Assembly: GCA_946481065.1 (NCBI GenBank)
Contig: CAMLMA010000116.1
Coordinates: 1 to 5,656 of the forward strand
Source of the DNA: an uncultured Nitrosomonadales bacterium
GTDB lineage: Bacteria > Pseudomonadota > Gammaproteobacteria > Burkholderiales > Methylophilaceae
Direction of reading: 5' to 3'
DNA: 5,656 nucleotides
Shown here: in pieces, positions 1 to 5,656 of the stretch
How the letters are laid out: each line of letters begins with the position of its first letter
Numbering within the stretch: the first letter of the stretch is position 1
Notes under the pieces: model-generated
The model's database searches: none
The model's input: the letters and a program-made list of their open reading frames with translations, nothing else
Told to the model about the DNA's origin: nothing
Made by a program: the position numbers and the translations under genes

Positions 1-264
1 CTGGCGGGCGAGCGCGATGGCGATGCTGGCCGCCAGCGTGATGCCTTTGTAAGCCGGGCCGAACAGCATGTCGAACTGGATGCCGGATCGCAGGATCGCG
101 GCGGCGTAGAATTCCCCTAGCCGCATCAGGCTGTCGCCATCGTTGAACAGGCCGGCGTTGAAGAAATACGGGCTGTTACGACCGGCCTTGGTTTTGAATT
201 CACCGAAGCGCAAGACCTGCTTTTGGATGGCGAATTGGATAAACTCTTGGGTGAAATCAGACAT
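1..264 (-). CDS. pyrE: Orotate phosphoribosyltransferase, N-terminal part (gene cut by left window edge)
   Basis: PyrE is a cytosolic enzyme that transfers the phosphoribosyl group of PRPP to orotate to give OMP, the fifth step of pyrimidine synthesis. Only the first 88 residues are in the window; the family is about 210 residues, so the PRPP-binding signature further along is not seen. What is visible matches the family closely: GEFKTKAGR at 21-29, with Lys26 where E. coli PyrE has its PRPP-contacting lysine, [10 protein letters not shown] at 31-40 (orotate-contacting Phe pair 34-35), and FGPAYKGI at 68-75 (Tyr72, Lys73). The ATG at 264 gives the expected N-terminus ([12 protein letters not shown]). 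Its ribosome-binding site is weak: a GAG a few bases upstream. It is divergent from the exonuclease III gene with about 21 bp between starts. The identification is secure. Confidence 0.96.
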   Translation of the reverse strand, partial: MSDFTQEFIQFAIQKQVLRFGEFKTKAGRNSPYFFNAGLFNDGDSLMRLGEFYAAAILRSGIQFDMLFGPAYKGITLAASIAIALARQ

Positions 265-272
265 AACGCTCG

Positions 273-279
273 AAAAGGA
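273..279 (+). promoter_or_regulatory. Ribosome-binding site that decides the exonuclease III start
   Basis: AAAAGGA ends right against an ATG at 280, leaving no spacer, but lies 6 bases before the TTG at 286. Normal Shine-Dalgarno spacing therefore favours the TTG. Starting there gives [15 protein letters not shown], the usual N-terminus of this enzyme family; starting at the ATG would add two residues. Confidence 0.6.
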
Positions 280-285
280 ATGGAT

Positions 286-1068
286 TTGCTAAGAATTATA
301 TCGTTAAACCTGAACGGCATCCGCTCTGCCGCGAACAAGGGTCTCTACGCATGGCTAAAGGCACAGGACGCCGACATCGTCTGCATGCAGGAGATCAAGG
401 CGCAGGCAGGCGACATGACGCGCGAGATGCTGCAGCCGGAAGGCTATTACGGCTACTTCCACTACGCCGAGAAAAAGGGCTACAGCGGCGTAGGTATCTA
501 TGCCAAGAAACAGCCTGACGCCATCATCGAAGGTCTGGGCATGGCGGATATCGATGCCGAAGGCCGTTACATCGAAGCGCGCTTCGGCAATCTGAGCGTG
601 GTCTCGCTGTACCTGCCGTCAGGCTCGAGCGGTGAGGAGCGCCAGACCTTCAAGTTCGACGTCATGGCGCGTATCCTGCCGCATCTTGAAGCCCTCAAGG
701 CCAGCGGTCGCGAGGTGGTGATCTGCGGCGACTGGAATATCGCGCACAAGGAAGCCGATCTCAAGAACTGGCGCGGCAATAAAAAGAATTCCGGTTTCCT
801 GCCGGAAGAGCGGGCCTGGCTGACGGATCTCTTCGGCCGGGTCGGCTGGGTCGACGTCTACCGCCTACTGTACCCGGACACGCTGGACGAATGCTATACA
901 TGGTGGAGCAACCGTGGCCAGGCCTGGGCCAAGAACGTGGGCTGGCGCATCGATTACCAGATCGCCACGCCCGGCATCGCAGCAACCGCGAAGCAAGCGT
1001 CGATCTACAAGGCGGAACGCTTCAGCGATCACGCCCCCCTGGTCATCGACTACGATTCAGCCACATAG
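286..1068 (+). CDS. xth: Exodeoxyribonuclease III (AP endonuclease, ExoA/Xth class)
   Basis: This is a Mg-dependent cytosolic DNA repair enzyme that cuts the backbone 5' of abasic sites and has 3'-5' exonuclease and 3'-repair activity (base excision repair). The 260-residue product covers the whole exonuclease-endonuclease-phosphatase fold. The family catalytic residues are all visible: Asn10 (LNLNGIR), Glu36 (MQEIK), Tyr109 (SLYLPSG), Asp149 and Asn151 (CGDWNIAH), Asp223 (WRIDYQ), and Asp248-His249 (SDHAPL). Start chosen at TTG 286 from ribosome-binding-site spacing and family N-terminus; ATG 280 is the alternative, and a still longer TTG start at 223 would lie antisense within pyrE and is unlikely. 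Codons 2-7 include CTA, AGA, ATA and TTA, while every other isoleucine in the gene is ATC and every other arginine is a CGN codon. This fits overlap with the pyrE promoter. The stop lies inside the end of the convergent DUF1223 gene. Confidence 0.95.
   Translation: MLRIISLNLNGIRSAANKGLYAWLKAQDADIVCMQEIKAQAGDMTREMLQPEGYYGYFHYAEKKGYSGVGIYAKKQPDAIIEGLGMADIDAEGRYIEARFGNLSVVSLYLPSGSSGEERQTFKFDVMARILPHLEALKASGREVVICGDWNIAHKEADLKNWRGNKKNSGFLPEERAWLTDLFGRVGWVDVYRLLYPDTLDECYTWWSNRGQAWAKNVGWRIDYQIATPGIAATAKQASIYKAERFSDHAPLVIDYDSAT
295..300 (-). promoter_or_regulatory. Candidate -10 box of the pyrE promoter, inside the exonuclease III gene
   Basis: On the minus strand this is a perfect TATAAT, in a short AT-rich patch (about 270-310) within otherwise GC-rich DNA. 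It would start transcription near 288 and leave a leader of roughly 24 bases before the pyrE ATG at 264. The -35 region at the right spacing (about 318-323, CGGATG) is poor, so the promoter may need an activator or be weak. The call rests on the perfect hexamer, its position, and the unusual codons it imposes on the overlapping gene. It is not experimentally shown. Confidence 0.45.
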
Positions 1069-1836
1069 GTCGGTCGCGACCGCCTGCAATACCTCGCCGC
1101 TGCTGCGGTTCTGCACGAAAGCGGCCACGCCCGCATCGCGGCCCTGCCATGATTTATCCAGCATGATCAGCGACTCCCAGCTGGCGCCGGTCGCATCCTG
1201 CAGCCGGTATGGGCCGCGCCATTCGCGCACCACATGATCATGGCTGAGTTCGCGACCGCTGTTCTCGCCGGCATTGACCTTGGTCTTGAGGCCGTTCTCA
1301 TAGACGGCGATATAGACATCGCCCTGCTTGCGGCTATCGGCATCGAGCGCCTTGGCGTCGAGCTTTAAGCGATACTGCCCGGATGGCTGGGGTGTGACGT
1401 CCAGCCGCAACTGGACGCGCGCAGCCTGGCTGCGGTATGCCTCTAGGGCCTGGCCGAAGCGATTCGCTTGTTGCCAGCCCCTGAAGTCTCGACCATTGAG
1501 CAGCACTTGCGGGGTGTAGACGAAACTCGCCAGGTCGCGGCTCGCCGCCTGGCGCTGGCGTGCGGTGAATTCGGGACGCGCGAAGCGATCCTTCCAGCCG
1601 ATGTAATCCCAGTAGTCGACATGCAGCGCCAGCGGAATGACCTTGTCCGTAGGATAGCCGGCGGCCTGCAGGCGACTTAGCCATTGATCGGCAGGCGGGC
1701 AGCTGCTGCAACCCTCCGAAGTGTAGAGCTCGAGCAGGCTGACGCGCTGATCGGTGCTGCTGACGCTGCAGGCCTGCACATTAGGTGTGGCCCAGAGCAG
1801 GCAACACGACAGGCTGCCGATGACCCAGTTACGCAT
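1057..1836 (-). CDS. Secreted DUF1223-family thioredoxin-like protein
   Basis: The function of this family is not established. The 259-residue protein begins with a short basic end and a hydrophobic stretch (about residues 4-17), followed by VQA-C at 20-23. This fits export with signal peptidase I cleavage after Ala22; it is a poor lipobox because Gln precedes Ala, so a lipoprotein is less likely. The mature N-terminus has ELYTSEGCSSCPPAD (36-50), with a CxxC pair at Cys43 and Cys46 at the place of a thioredoxin active site. HVDYWDYIGWKD (72-83) is the family hallmark, and YTPQVLLNGR (107-116) supplies the proline expected beside the CxxC in this fold. The C-terminal half is beta-rich and ends with Cys258. 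ATG at 1836 is preceded by GGAG with a 6-base spacer, a good ribosome-binding site. It follows ampG by 88 bp on the same strand and may be co-transcribed. Its last 12 bases overlap the end of the exonuclease III gene. Confidence 0.88.
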   Translation of the reverse strand: MRNWVIGSLSCCLLWATPNVQACSVSSTDQRVSLLELYTSEGCSSCPPADQWLSRLQAAGYPTDKVIPLALHVDYWDYIGWKDRFARPEFTARQRQAASRDLASFVYTPQVLLNGRDFRGWQQANRFGQALEAYRSQAARVQLRLDVTPQPSGQYRLKLDAKALDADSRKQGDVYIAVYENGLKTKVNAGENSGRELSHDHVVREWRGPYRLQDATGASWESLIMLDKSWQGRDAGVAAFVQNRSSGEVLQAVATDLCG

Positions 1837-1857
1837 GATGTTCTCCGCTGTGTTGAT

Positions 1858-1900
1858 GCTCGTTGGTCGTGGCAGCTGGCGCTGCCTTACATCAACGAGC
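1858..1900 (-). other. Compound stem-loop between ampG and the DUF1223 gene
   Basis: An outer perfect 8-bp inverted repeat (GCTCGTTG at 1858-1865 with CAACGAGC at 1893-1900) encloses an inner perfect 6-bp hairpin (GGCAGC 1871-1876, loop 1877-1880, GCTGCC 1881-1886). No T-run follows on either strand, so it is not a standard intrinsic terminator. It lies in the 88-bp gap, about 12 bases upstream of the GGAG of the DUF1223 gene. The right arm can also pair with a neighbouring segment: CATCAAC at 1890-1896 with GTTGATG at 1852-1858. It could protect or terminate the ampG message or act as a leader element; the function is unknown. Confidence 0.5.
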
Positions 1901-1924
1901 CAGCGCGCAGGCGCATGCCGCAGG

Positions 1925-3217
1925 TCAGGAACGTTCGCCGAAACGCGGCTCCGCCGCGTTCCATGGCGCCACCTTGAACAGCATCAGCATGCCGGGGATG
2001 GCGATGGCGAAACAGAACAGGAAGAAGGCGGCCCAGCCCAGCCAGTCGACCAGATAGCCGGTCAAGGCATTGGCGAAGGTGCGCGGCACGGCCATCAGGC
2101 TTGTGAACAGCGCGAACTGCGTGGCCGTGTAGAGCGGGTGCGTGGTGCGCGCGATGAACGCGACGAAAGCCGTGGTGCCGAGGCCGACCCCGAAAGCCTC
2201 GATGCCGATGACGATGGCCAGTTCGGTGAGCTCCGCCGCGCCCGGCGCCGGGAAAGGCCCGAGCCACGCGAGCCAGGCGAAACCGAGGATGGCGATCATC
2301 TGCAGCACGCCGAACACCCACAAGGCGCGATTGATGCCAAGCTTGACCATCCACACGCCACCCAGCAGCCCACCGATCACACTGGGCCAGAGCCCCGCGT
2401 TCTTGGCGATGAGGCCGATCTCGGTCTTGCTGAAGCCCATGTCGAGATAGAACGGCGTCGCCAGCGCCACAGCCATGCTGTCGCCGAGTTTGTAGAAGAA
2501 CAGGAAGGCCAGGATCATGGCCGCGTAGCGCCAGCCGTGGCGCGTCATGAATTCGTGGAACGGTTCGACCACCGCCTGGCGTAGCGTGCGCGGCGCGCCG
2601 GCGAGTAGTTGCGGTTCCTTGACCATGAACGTCATCAACAGGCCTGGCAGCATGAACAGCGCGGTGATCAGGAACACGCGATCCCAGGGCATGAGGTCTG
2701 CCAGGATCAGCGACAGCGAGCCGGGAATGAGACCGGCGATCTTGTAGGCGTTGACGTGGATGGCGTTGCCCAGCCCCAGTTCCATGTCCGGCAGGAGTTC
2801 GCGGCGATAGGCGTCGATCACGACATCCTGCGAGGCGCTGAAGAACGCGACCACGCCGGCAAGGTAAGCGATGGTCCAGATATCCAATTTAGGGTCGAAT
2901 GCGCCGAAGGCCGGGATCGATAGCAGCAAGGCGGTCTGCGAGATCAGCAGCCAGCCGCGGCGGCGGCCGATGCCGCGCAGGAAGCCGAGCGGCGAATAGC
3001 GGTCGAAGAACGGCGCCCACAGGAATTTCCAGGTGAAGGGCAGGCCGATGAGCGCGAACAGGCCGATGGCCTTGAGATCCACGCCTTCCGAACGCAGCCA
3101 TGCAGGTAACAGGCTGATCAGGATATAGAGCGGTAACCCCGAGCTGAAGCCGGTGAAGATGCAGATCAGCATGCGCCGGTTGAAGAGGGCCTGCCTGAGC
3201 GTAGAGGAATCGGTCAT
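1925..3217 (-). CDS. ampG: AmpG-family muropeptide permease (MFS transporter)
   Basis: AmpG is an inner-membrane major facilitator transporter that brings GlcNAc-anhydroMurNAc (muropeptides) back into the cytoplasm for cell-wall recycling. In some species this also feeds AmpR-controlled beta-lactamase induction; no ampC or ampR is visible here. The 430-residue product is nearly all hydrophobic helices, about 12 of them. It carries AmpG landmarks: GFSSGLPL (23-30), LKAIGLFALIGLP (48-60), KFLWAPFFDRY (64-74), GRRRGWLL (84-91), SASQDVVIDA (127-136), FYKLGDSMA (241-249) and TATQFALF (364-371). E. coli AmpG is 491 residues; this is the shorter form without extra C-terminal helices. ATG at 3217 places GFSSGLPL where E. 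coli has it. An ATG at 3229 (four more residues, GGGA 8 bases upstream) is a real alternative. No -35/-10 pair in the 92-bp gap to the divergent gene is convincing for this strand. The DUF1223 gene follows. Confidence 0.92.
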   Translation of the reverse strand: MTDSSTLRQALFNRRMLICIFTGFSSGLPLYILISLLPAWLRSEGVDLKAIGLFALIGLPFTWKFLWAPFFDRYSPLGFLRGIGRRRGWLLISQTALLLSIPAFGAFDPKLDIWTIAYLAGVVAFFSASQDVVIDAYRRELLPDMELGLGNAIHVNAYKIAGLIPGSLSLILADLMPWDRVFLITALFMLPGLLMTFMVKEPQLLAGAPRTLRQAVVEPFHEFMTRHGWRYAAMILAFLFFYKLGDSMAVALATPFYLDMGFSKTEIGLIAKNAGLWPSVIGGLLGGVWMVKLGINRALWVFGVLQMIAILGFAWLAWLGPFPAPGAAELTELAIVIGIEAFGVGLGTTAFVAFIARTTHPLYTATQFALFTSLMAVPRTFANALTGYLVDWLGWAAFFLFCFAIAIPGMLMLFKVAPWNAAEPRFGERS

Positions 3218-3275
3218 GGCCGCTACCATACCTGAAATCCCGCACGGCCCAAATCCTTGCGCACCAGAAATCGCC

Positions 3276-3304
3276 TTACGACATCGCTGTGCCCATGCCA
3301 CAAT
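3276..3304 (+). promoter_or_regulatory. Weak candidate promoter, possibly giving a leaderless mRNA
   Basis: TTACGA (3276-3281) and CACAAT (3299-3304) are separated by 17 bases, and the latter is preceded by TGC, the extended -10 pattern. The hexamers match consensus at 3 of 6 and 4 of 6 bases. Transcription would begin around 3311, essentially at the ATG at 3310, which agrees with the absence of any Shine-Dalgarno sequence there. The motifs are weak and could be chance. Confidence 0.25.
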
Positions 3305-3309
3305 GACGC

Positions 3310-3975
3310 ATGCTCGAATATTCCCTGACTGCGGCCTTGCTCGTCGGCCTGCTTGGCGGCGGCCATTGTGCCGGCATGTGCGGCCCCATCGTCGGTGCCG
3401 TCACCGTCACCATGCCCGGCAACCGTCCGCGGCTCGATCTGGTGCTGGTCTACAACCTCGGTCGTATCCTGACCTATACCCTGGCTGGCGCGCTGGCCGG
3501 CGCGATCGGCGCCAGTAGCTACTTTCTCGATCATATCCTGCCGGTGCAACAGCTCCTGTACGGGCTGGCGAGCCTCATGCTGATCGTGCTCGGGCTTTAC
3601 CTGGCAGGCATCTGGCACGGAGTGACGGCGATCGAGGCGATCGGCCGGCACCTGTGGCGCTATCTGCAACCCTTGTCCGGGAAACTGTTGCCGGTGCGTC
3701 ATCTGCCGCAGGCGCTCGGTCTGGGGCTGGTCTGGGGCTGGCTACCCTGCGGCCTGGTCTACAGTGTGCTGGTGGCGGCCATCGCCACGGGCGACCCGCT
3801 CAAGGGGGCCTCGCTGATGCTGGCTTTCGGGCTCGGGACCTTGCCTGCGCTGATGGCCATGGGCATGGCGGCTGTGCGGCTCAAGCGCTGGCTGCAGGAT
3901 CTCTGGGTGCGGCGGATCAGCGGATTGACAGTGCTGGCGTTCGGAGTGGTCGGGTTAGTGCGCTTGTGGCAATGA
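3310..3975 (+). CDS. TauE/SafE-type (COG2836/DsbD-like) six-helix membrane protein
   Basis: This is an inner-membrane protein of 221 residues with about six hydrophobic helices (near 4-20, 46-66, 80-101, 136-158, 165-188, 203-219). It carries HCAGMCGP at 19-26 in the first helix and WLPCGLVYS at 144-152 in the fourth. Paired motifs of this kind mark the group usually annotated 'sulfite exporter TauE/SafE family' but related to the DsbD/CcdA membrane domain. The cysteines suggest electron transfer or heavy-metal handling rather than proven sulfite export; some relatives lie near cytochrome oxidase maturation genes. The true substrate is unknown. The start is firm: an in-frame TGA sits at 3304-3306, two codons upstream of the ATG. 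No ribosome-binding site is visible. It is divergent from ampG (92-bp gap) and convergent with metW (27-bp gap), so it is probably a single-gene transcript. Confidence 0.85.
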   Translation: MLEYSLTAALLVGLLGGGHCAGMCGPIVGAVTVTMPGNRPRLDLVLVYNLGRILTYTLAGALAGAIGASSYFLDHILPVQQLLYGLASLMLIVLGLYLAGIWHGVTAIEAIGRHLWRYLQPLSGKLLPVRHLPQALGLGLVWGWLPCGLVYSVLVAAIATGDPLKGASLMLAFGLGTLPALMAMGMAAVRLKRWLQDLWVRRISGLTVLAFGVVGLVRLWQ

Positions 3976-3981
3976 GCAGGC

Positions 3982-3998
3982 GGCCTGTGCTTGAGGCC
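3982..3998. other. Small GC hairpin between convergent genes
   Basis: GGCCT (3982-3986) pairs with AGGCC (3994-3998) across a 7-base loop, in the 27-bp gap between the stop of the TauE/SafE-type gene and the stop of metW. The position suits a shared terminator for two convergent genes, but the stem is only 5 bp and no T-run follows on either side. Classic intrinsic termination is therefore not supported. Confidence 0.25.
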
Positions 3999-4002
3999 CC
4001 GC

Positions 4003-4620
4003 TCAGGAATTGCGCAGGCGATACATCGCGAGACTACCCAGCAAGTTGGGCATGAAGGTCACGAGCTTGCCATTGGTCAGCACGCGGCGTTCCATGACGT
4101 GGATGCGGTGGTTGACGCAGAATTCGTCGAAATCCTTGATCGTGCACAGGTGCACGTTGGGCGTGTCGTACCACTGGTAGGGCAGTTCCTTCGATACCGG
4201 CATCTGGCCCGCGGCGATCTGCGAGCGGCTGCGCCAGTAACCGAAATTGGGGAAGGTGACGATGGCTTCGCGGCCGACGCGCAACATCTCCTGCACGATG
4301 CCTTCGGTGTTGTGCATGGCCTGGAGGGTCTGCGAGAGCACGACCACGTCGAAGGACTGGGCTTCAAACCCGGACAGCCCGTCTTCCAGGTCCATCTGGA
4401 TGACGTTGAGCTGCTTGTCGATGCACTGCAGCCAGTTGGCGTCGTCTTTTTCCACACCATACCCGCGCACATCGAGCGACCCGCGCAGGAAGTGCAGCAG
4501 CGAGCCGTCACCGCATCCCAGGTCTAGTACCTTGGCGCCCAATGTCACCCAGTCTGCGATGATCGCGAAGTCCTGCCGGAATTCCGTGATCGGCATAGCT
4601 TTTTCTGTGCGTGTATTCAT
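4003..4620 (-). CDS. metW: MetW, methyltransferase-fold partner of MetX
   Basis: MetW is a cytosolic protein with a class I SAM-methyltransferase fold, found next to metX in many proteobacteria and needed for normal methionine synthesis. It is thought to support or control MetX activity rather than being a proven methyltransferase. The 205-residue product has the SAM-binding glycine loop VLDLGCGDG (31-39), the acidic end of the second strand GVEKDD (55-60), and a strand-4 segment [13 protein letters not shown] (90-102). It also has the MetW-typical [10 protein letters not shown] (123-132) and [19 protein letters not shown] (150-168). Length is normal for the family. ATG at 4620 is chosen because it overlaps the metX stop as ATGA, implying coupled translation. 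A second ATG at 4596 (MPITEF) would remove eight poorly conserved residues and cannot be excluded. It is the downstream gene of a metX-metW operon. Confidence 0.94.
   Translation of the reverse strand: MNTRTEKAMPITEFRQDFAIIADWVTLGAKVLDLGCGDGSLLHFLRGSLDVRGYGVEKDDANWLQCIDKQLNVIQMDLEDGLSGFEAQSFDVVVLSQTLQAMHNTEGIVQEMLRVGREAIVTFPNFGYWRSRSQIAAGQMPVSKELPYQWYDTPNVHLCTIKDFDEFCVNHRIHVMERRVLTNGKLVTFMPNLLGSLAMYRLRNS
4617..4620 (-). promoter_or_regulatory. ATGA stop/start overlap coupling metX to metW
   Basis: Read on the minus strand these four bases are ATGA: the metW ATG overlaps the metX TGA. The upstream bases offer only a run of G as a ribosome-binding site, so re-initiation by ribosomes finishing metX is the likely route. 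This would hold the two proteins at related levels, consistent with their working together. Confidence 0.75.
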
Positions 4621-5656
4621 GCCGCGCCCCCGTTGGTGGCCTGTGCGTGCTCGCTCAAAGGCGTCTGTTCCAGCGCGATGTGGTCCAGGTAACTGCGCAG
4701 GATGGCGTGGTAATGCGGATCCGGCATCAGGAACGCGTCATGGCCGTGCGCGGCGGTCACTTCGGCATAGCTCACCGATAGCTCGTTATCCAGCAGCGCC
4801 TTGACGATCTCGCGCGAACGCGCCGGCGAGAATCGCCAGTCGCTGGTGAACGAGACCACCAGGAATTTGGCCCGCACGGCGGCCAATGCCCGGCTGAGAT
4901 CACCGCCATGCAGCAGCGCAGGATCGAAATAATCGAGCGCGCGCGTCATGCGCAGGTAAGTGTTGGCGTCGAACTCGCCGGCGAATTTGTCGCCCTGGTA
5001 GCGAAGGTAGGACTCCATCTCGAATTCGACATCGAAGCTGTACTGAATGTCGCCAGCACGCAGCTTGCGGCCGAATTTCTCGCCCATGGCGTCATCCGAC
5101 AGGTAGGTGATATGGCCCAGCATGCGCGCGATGCGCAGACCCCGACGCGGCACCGTGCCGTGGGCATAATAGTCGCCGCCGTAGAACTCCGGGTCGGTGA
5201 TGATGGCCTGGCGAGCGACTTCATTGAAGGCGACGTTCTGTGCCGTCAGGTTGGGGGCAGAGGCGATCACCAGTGCATGCCGCAGGCGTTCCGGGTAGGC
5301 GATCGCCCATTGCAGCGCCTGCATGCCGCCCAGACTACCGCCGACGACCGCGGCCAGCTGATGGATGCCAAGACGATCCGCGAGGCGGGCCTGTGAAGTC
5401 ACCCAGTCTTCGACAGTGACGAGCGGGAACGCAGCCCCCCAGGGTTGGCCGGTGGCCGGATTGATCGAGGAGGGGCCGGTCGAGCCATGGCAACCACCAA
5501 GATTGTTGAGGCCGATGACGAAGAAACGATCGGTGTCCAGCGGCTTGCCAGGGCCGACCAGGTTGTCCCACCAGCCCGGATGTTTATCGGCCTGCTGGTA
5601 ACGACCGGCGACGTGATGGTTGCCCGAGAGCGCGTGACAGATGAGCACCGCGTTGG
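4617..5656 (-). CDS. metX: Homoserine O-acyltransferase MetX, N-terminus cut by right window edge
   Basis: MetX is a cytosolic alpha/beta-hydrolase-fold enzyme that acylates homoserine with acetyl- or succinyl-CoA, the first committed step of methionine synthesis. About 345 residues are visible; the family is roughly 380, so some 35-50 N-terminal residues, the start and the promoter lie beyond 5656. The visible part opens at [16 protein letters not shown], a typical MetX segment, followed by [16 protein letters not shown]. The nucleophile elbow is [14 protein letters not shown], with the catalytic Ser encoded at 5334-5336. The catalytic Asp is in [12 protein letters not shown] (codon 4839-4841) and the catalytic His in HGHDAFL (codon 4740-4742), so the triad is intact. 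The WRF segment after the Asp resembles MetX enzymes described as succinyl-CoA users (MetXS); that substrate call is inference from memory. It is followed directly by metW with an overlapping stop and start. Confidence 0.95.
   Translation of the reverse strand, partial: NAVLICHALSGNHHVAGRYQQADKHPGWWDNLVGPGKPLDTDRFFVIGLNNLGGCHGSTGPSSINPATGQPWGAAFPLVTVEDWVTSQARLADRLGIHQLAAVVGGSLGGMQALQWAIAYPERLRHALVIASAPNLTAQNVAFNEVARQAIITDPEFYGGDYYAHGTVPRRGLRIARMLGHITYLSDDAMGEKFGRKLRAGDIQYSFDVEFEMESYLRYQGDKFAGEFDANTYLRMTRALDYFDPALLHGGDLSRALAAVRAKFLVVSFTSDWRFSPARSREIVKALLDNELSVSYAEVTAAHGHDAFLMPDPHYHAILRSYLDHIALEQTPLSEHAQATNGGAA

Noticed and set aside
223..285. A 5' extension of exonuclease III from the TTG at 223
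   Set aside because: It would lie antisense to the start of pyrE, adds 21 residues absent from the family N-terminus, and the good ribosome-binding sequence lies after it.
1754..2584. Long plus-strand open frame opposite the DUF1223 and ampG genes
   Set aside because: Its translation is low-complexity (rich in E, R, H, G, A) and mirrors the GC-rich ampG gene on the other strand; no family resemblance or ribosome-binding site.
3218..3301. GTG at 3301 as the ampG start
   Set aside because: It adds 28 residues with no hydrophobic or AmpG character and would run into the region needed for the divergent gene's promoter; ATG 3217 or 3229 fits the family.
3218..3309. A defined ampG promoter in the divergent gap
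   Set aside because: The best minus-strand pair I could find (TTGGGC, 16 bases, TATGGT) matches poorly and its -10 overlaps the alternative start codon region.
3982..3998. Bidirectional intrinsic terminator between the TauE/SafE-type gene and metW
   Set aside because: The stem is only 5 bp and there is no T-run on either strand; listed only as a weak hairpin.
3991..4527. Plus-strand open frame opposite metW
   Set aside because: It is a shadow of metW on the opposite strand, with composition typical of a reversed GC-rich gene and no recognisable domain.
4908..5396. Plus-strand open frame opposite metX
   Set aside because: It lies fully antisense to strongly conserved MetX sequence; no ribosome-binding site or family resemblance.
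1..5656. Novel defence or mobile system
   Set aside because: Every gene of size belongs to a recognisable family with intact key residues, and there are no transposase, integrase, toxin-antitoxin or repeat-array signals.

Overview
The window is about 5.7 kb of GC-rich (roughly 60% by eye), densely packed bacterial chromosome with ordinary housekeeping content. Protein similarity recognised by eye (a MetX/MetW pair, an AmpG-type permease, and an exonuclease III gene divergent from pyrE) points to a proteobacterium. Betaproteobacteria (Nitrosomonadales-like) is my best guess, but that is inference from remembered gene order, not a search. I see no mobile element, CRISPR array, tRNA, rRNA, prophage or integration scar.

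Layout, left to right. (1) The 5' part of pyrE (orotate phosphoribosyltransferase, minus strand) runs off the left edge. (2) An exonuclease III gene (plus) starts only about 21 bp from the pyrE start. The likely pyrE promoter -10 box lies inside the first codons of the exonuclease gene, and those codons are unlike the rest of the gene. (3) A secreted DUF1223-family thioredoxin-like protein (minus) is tail to tail with the exonuclease gene, with a 12-bp overlap of coding ends. (4) An AmpG-type muropeptide permease (minus) lies upstream of it, across an 88-bp gap holding a compound stem-loop with two competing pairings. (5) A six-helix TauE/SafE-type membrane protein with HCxGMCG and PCG cysteine motifs (plus) is divergent from ampG. 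It has no visible ribosome-binding site and may be read from a leaderless mRNA. (6) metW and then metX (both minus) are joined by an ATGA stop/start overlap; metX runs off the right edge without its N-terminus.

Functionally, metX and metW form one module, the acylation of homoserine in methionine biosynthesis. ampG is a cell-wall recycling gene. DUF1223 and the TauE/SafE-type protein both carry paired cysteines typical of redox or metal-handling proteins at the membrane or periplasm. They flank ampG, but nothing in the sequence proves they work together.

I found no previously undescribed multi-gene system. The most interesting signals are small: regulatory DNA embedded in coding sequence between pyrE and the exonuclease gene, a likely TTG start, the stem-loop ahead of the DUF1223 gene, and a possible leaderless start.
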